Positions 13,433 to 15,533 of a stretch of 15,533 bases of DNA are shown here, piece after piece. Position 1 is the first letter of the stretch. The number at the start of each line of letters is the position of its first letter. A model generated the notes under the pieces. The model ran no database searches and was not told the origin of the DNA. It saw only the letters and a list, made by a program, of their open reading frames with translations. The DNA lies in NCBI GenBank assembly GCA_035369845.1, contig DAOOVD010000054.1, forward strand, positions 1-15,533, written 5' to 3'. This DNA comes from DAOOVD01 sp035369845 (GTDB lineage Bacteria; Bacillota; Desulfotomaculia; Desulfotomaculales; Pelotomaculaceae). The position numbers were made by a program, and so were the translations under genes.

Positions 13433-14992
13433 ATGGCCCGTCCATTGAAACTTCTGCTTTTAGTCTTATCAGCCGCTGCTTTGGCAAACGCAGGCTGCTT
13501 AGCATGGCAACTGCCGGGTGTCGAGGTGCCTTTCCCCTCGGTAATATTCGACATCAACGGCAAGGTTGTTTCTTTCGCAAGCAGGGAAAATGCAGTAACC
13601 GGTTTCTTTGGACGATGTCTCCTCCTATATGCAGGATGCCATAATTGCAATTGAAGATGCGCGGTTTTATAATCACCGCGGAATAGACCCGGCTGGCCTG
13701 TTGCGTGCCGTGTACCGGAATATAAGATCCGGCAAGGTCGTGGAAGGGGGCAGCACCATTACCCAGCAACTGGCCAAGAATGTATATCTGGAACAGAATC
13801 GCACTGCCGGCAGAAAAATCAGGGAGATTTTTCTGGCTGTACAGCTTGAAAGGAATCACACAAAAAGAGAAATTCTTGAAATTTATCTGAACCGTATTTA
13901 TTTCAGCCAGGGAGCTTACGGGATTGAGGCTAGAATTTACTTCGATAAGCCTGCAAGCGGACTTAGCCTTGCTGAAAGCGCAATGCTGGCCGGAATCCCG
14001 AGAGCTCCGAGTGCCTGTAACCCCATCAGCAATTTCAGTGAGGCCAAACGACGCCAGTCCGCGGTGCTCGACAGAATGGCGGAACTGGGCATGATCAGCC
14101 GGGAGAGGGCGCAGGCCGCAAAAAGTGGAGAGGTCAGGCTGCTGCAAAAACCGTTTGCTGTAAAAAAAGCGCCGTATTTTACAAGCGAAATAGTGCGGGA
14201 ATTTGAAAAAGACCGTCCATGCGGTTCTGAAACATTATATTCAGACGGCTTGTCAATATATACCACGCTGGACTTAAAAATCCAGGAAGCGGCGGAAAAG
14301 GTCCTATCCGAAGGGTTGAATAAATATAACCGGGATCTGGAAGGAGCGCTTGTGGCAATTGACCCCAGAACCGGAGAAATCAGAGCGATGGTAGGCAGTA
14401 ATAATCACGGAGAATCCCAGCTAAACCGCTCGCTGGCGAAGGTCCAGCTAGGTTCCGCATTTAAACCGGTTTTGTATGCCGCAGCATTGGAGAAGGGATA
14501 TACTGCCGGGACGACTATTATCTGCGAACCGGCAAATTACCAACTGGAGAACGGCTCGTATGAGCCGGAGGATTTCCATGAGGGCTGTCACAACCGGCCG
14601 TTTACCTTGAAAGAAGCACTATATACGTCGGACAATATTGTTGCGGTGAAGCTGAACCGTCTTGTCGGACCTTCCGTGACTGCCGCCTATGCTAAAAAAT
14701 GGGCATCGATTCCGACATAAAGCCAGTGCTTTCACTTCCACTGGGCACCTCGGAGATTACTCCGCTGGAAATGGCAAGGGCGTTTGACGTCCTGGCAAAC
14801 GGGGGTGTAAGAGTGCGGCCTTATTACATCAGAAAGGTGAGCGACAAGACCGGCCGGGTAATCGAGGAGAATAAACCCGAACTTGCCAGGGCGATTAATG
14901 AAAAAACCGCTTATATCATCACGGGCAAGGAAGACGGGAGAATTCCTAATGCGCCTGAAGTAAATATAACCGGGTTCGAGAAAAGGAACTGA
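13433..14992 (+). pseudogene. Class A penicillin-binding protein (GT51 + transpeptidase), frameshifted and truncated
   Basis: Remnant of a bifunctional peptidoglycan synthase. The start ATG 13433 follows GGGAGG (13421-13426) and encodes a membrane anchor. The glycosyltransferase motifs survive: EDARFYNHRG, GGSTITQQLAKN, RKIREI and KREILEIYLNR. In the transpeptidase half the active-site GSAFK and the SDN motif are present. Frame 2 shifts to frame 0 at about 13597, where removing one A gives ENAVPVSLDDVSSY. Frame 0 returns to frame 2 at the A6 run 14694-14699, where one more A gives YAKKMGIDSDIKP. After KTAYIIT the text jumps to GKEDGRIPNAPEV, which resembles the tail beyond the penicillin-binding core, so the KTG motif is missing. 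GIEARIYFDKPA is also about two residues shorter than the usual GIEAAA-x-x-YFGK. The frameshifts could be base-calling errors; the KTG loss could not be a single-base error. Confidence 0.85.
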
Positions 14993-15015
14993 AACCTCCG
15001 GTCCCGGGCGGTTTT
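14992..15015 (+). terminator. Weak intrinsic terminator after the PBP remnant
   Basis: AAACC (14992-14996) pairs with GGTTT (15010-15014), with an inner CCG/CGG pairing, and is followed by only four T residues. It overlaps the PBP stop codon. The position is right, but the stem is interrupted and the T-tract short. Confidence 0.4.
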
Positions 15016-15056
15016 CCATGCACGATTTATTTTGCTTGTTCTTGAAAAGAATTAAT

Positions 15057-15263
15057 TTACAATAGTTTCTTGCGCAGAAAAAATATATAAACCAATATTG
15101 CAAGGGGGAACATCGCTCCCATAAAAAGCCCCCAAGCTAAAGCCTCAGAAAATGGTCTTCCCCGCCTGCGCACGTCGAAGAAGATCCATATTGCCGAACA
15201 GATGAACAGGGCCAGCAGGAAGTAGTTGAAAATTACTGCAAAGGTTCCGGGATTTTGCGACAC
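15057..15263 (-). CDS. Small two-helix membrane protein, function unknown
   Basis: A 68-residue integral membrane protein with two predicted helices, about residues 8-29 and 42-63. They are joined by a basic DVRRRGRP loop, and the protein ends in a basic RKK tail. By the positive-inside rule the loop and tail would face the cytoplasm, but helix one leads into this loop and helix two back out to a basic tail, so topology is ambiguous. The start is GTG at 15263 with GGGGAGG eight bases upstream, a strong ribosome binding site and the main reason to accept such a short gene. Its pattern of W-x-F-F-D-x-R-R-R-G followed by a second helix ending L-V-Y recalls small proteins related to the phospholipase D nuclease N-terminal domain, which is a guess from resemblance only. 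Confidence 0.72.
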   Translation of the reverse strand: MSQNPGTFAVIFNYFLLALFICSAIWIFFDVRRRGRPFSEALAWGLFMGAMFPLAILVYIFFLRKKLL

Positions 15264-15533
15264 GTATACAGCCTCCCCGGGAGAATTTTGTTTAAAAAAA
15301 GTTATATATCTTTTTCTGCGCGCCTCATCTGAAAACCTTTTCCGGTGATTTTAAAATGACGCATATCGTAAACAATTGAAATCGTGCTCCTGGTTTACCT
15401 CAAAGATGCTGAAAATGAGCCGCCGTAGCTGTAAAATAACTGTGGGTGATCACCAGTAATCTCCAGGCAAAAAAACAAGGAATTTTTCAGCGGAGAAAAG
15501 AAAAAACCTCCAATGCAAGTCAGCCAAACCCAC
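15264..15533. other. 270-base right end with no confident gene
   Basis: AT-rich sequence upstream of the small membrane protein gene, so its promoter should lie here; I could not fix one. A minus-strand frame is open from the right edge to a TAA at 15395-15397 (46 codons, Phe-rich, no start visible). It could be the 3' end of a neighbouring gene or chance. A 10-base palindrome GGTGATCACC lies at 15445-15454. I found no tRNA, riboswitch core or terminator. Confidence 0.4.

Noticed and set aside
15302..15364. 20-codon minus-strand frame starting ATG at 15364
   Set aside because: No ribosome binding site and too short to judge; no conserved feature seen.

Overview
This looks like chromosomal DNA of an anaerobic, spore-forming Bacillota. 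The evidence is a complete oxygen-independent (cobalt-early) corrin ring pathway, a SleB-type cortex-lytic lipoprotein, a DnaD/DnaI-type helicase-loading pair and GGAGG ribosome binding sites. The gene content resembles the Pelotomaculum/Desulfotomaculum (Peptococcaceae) group, but that placement is inferred from protein character only.

Layout. 1-3730 (+): the end of a NitT/TauT-type ABC permease, a HAD phosphatase, a PHP-type histidinol-phosphatase-like enzyme, a DnaD-domain primosomal protein and a DnaC/DnaI-like ATPase, closed by an intrinsic terminator. 3761-11087 (+): a compact, mostly overlapping cobalamin operon, cbiD-E-T-L-F-G-H-J-X-C, closed by a strong terminator at 11141-11173. It encodes cobalt insertion into sirohydrochlorin (CbiX) and then CbiL, H, F, G, D, J, E/T and C, which together carry the pathway to cobyrinic acid. 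Sirohydrochlorin synthesis, amidation (CbiA/CbiP), adenylation and lower-loop genes are not in the window. No cobalamin riboswitch was found. 11268-11951 (+): a LysM-SleB lipoprotein with its own promoter. 11952-12425: a 474-base gene-free convergent spacer rich in nested and mutually exclusive inverted repeats. 12426-13271 (-): a fusion of a P-loop ATPase with an Asp23/Gls24 domain. 13433-14992 (+): a class A penicillin-binding protein gene broken by two single-base frameshifts and missing its KTG-containing core. 15057-15263 (-): a small two-helix membrane protein. The last 270 bases hold no gene I can defend.

The points most worth following are these. (1) cbiG and cbiH read as one fused protein if a single A is added to an A4 run at 8608-8611, and cbiH has no good start codon of its own. 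(2) The PBP gene is decayed but keeps its promoter and all glycosyltransferase motifs. (3) The structured spacer may be a small non-autonomous element or a structured RNA. (4) The P-loop/Asp23 fusion has an unknown role, and its start region overlaps the promoter of the divergent PBP gene. Three apparent frameshifts lie at or next to A runs, so base-calling error must be excluded before any of them is read as biology.
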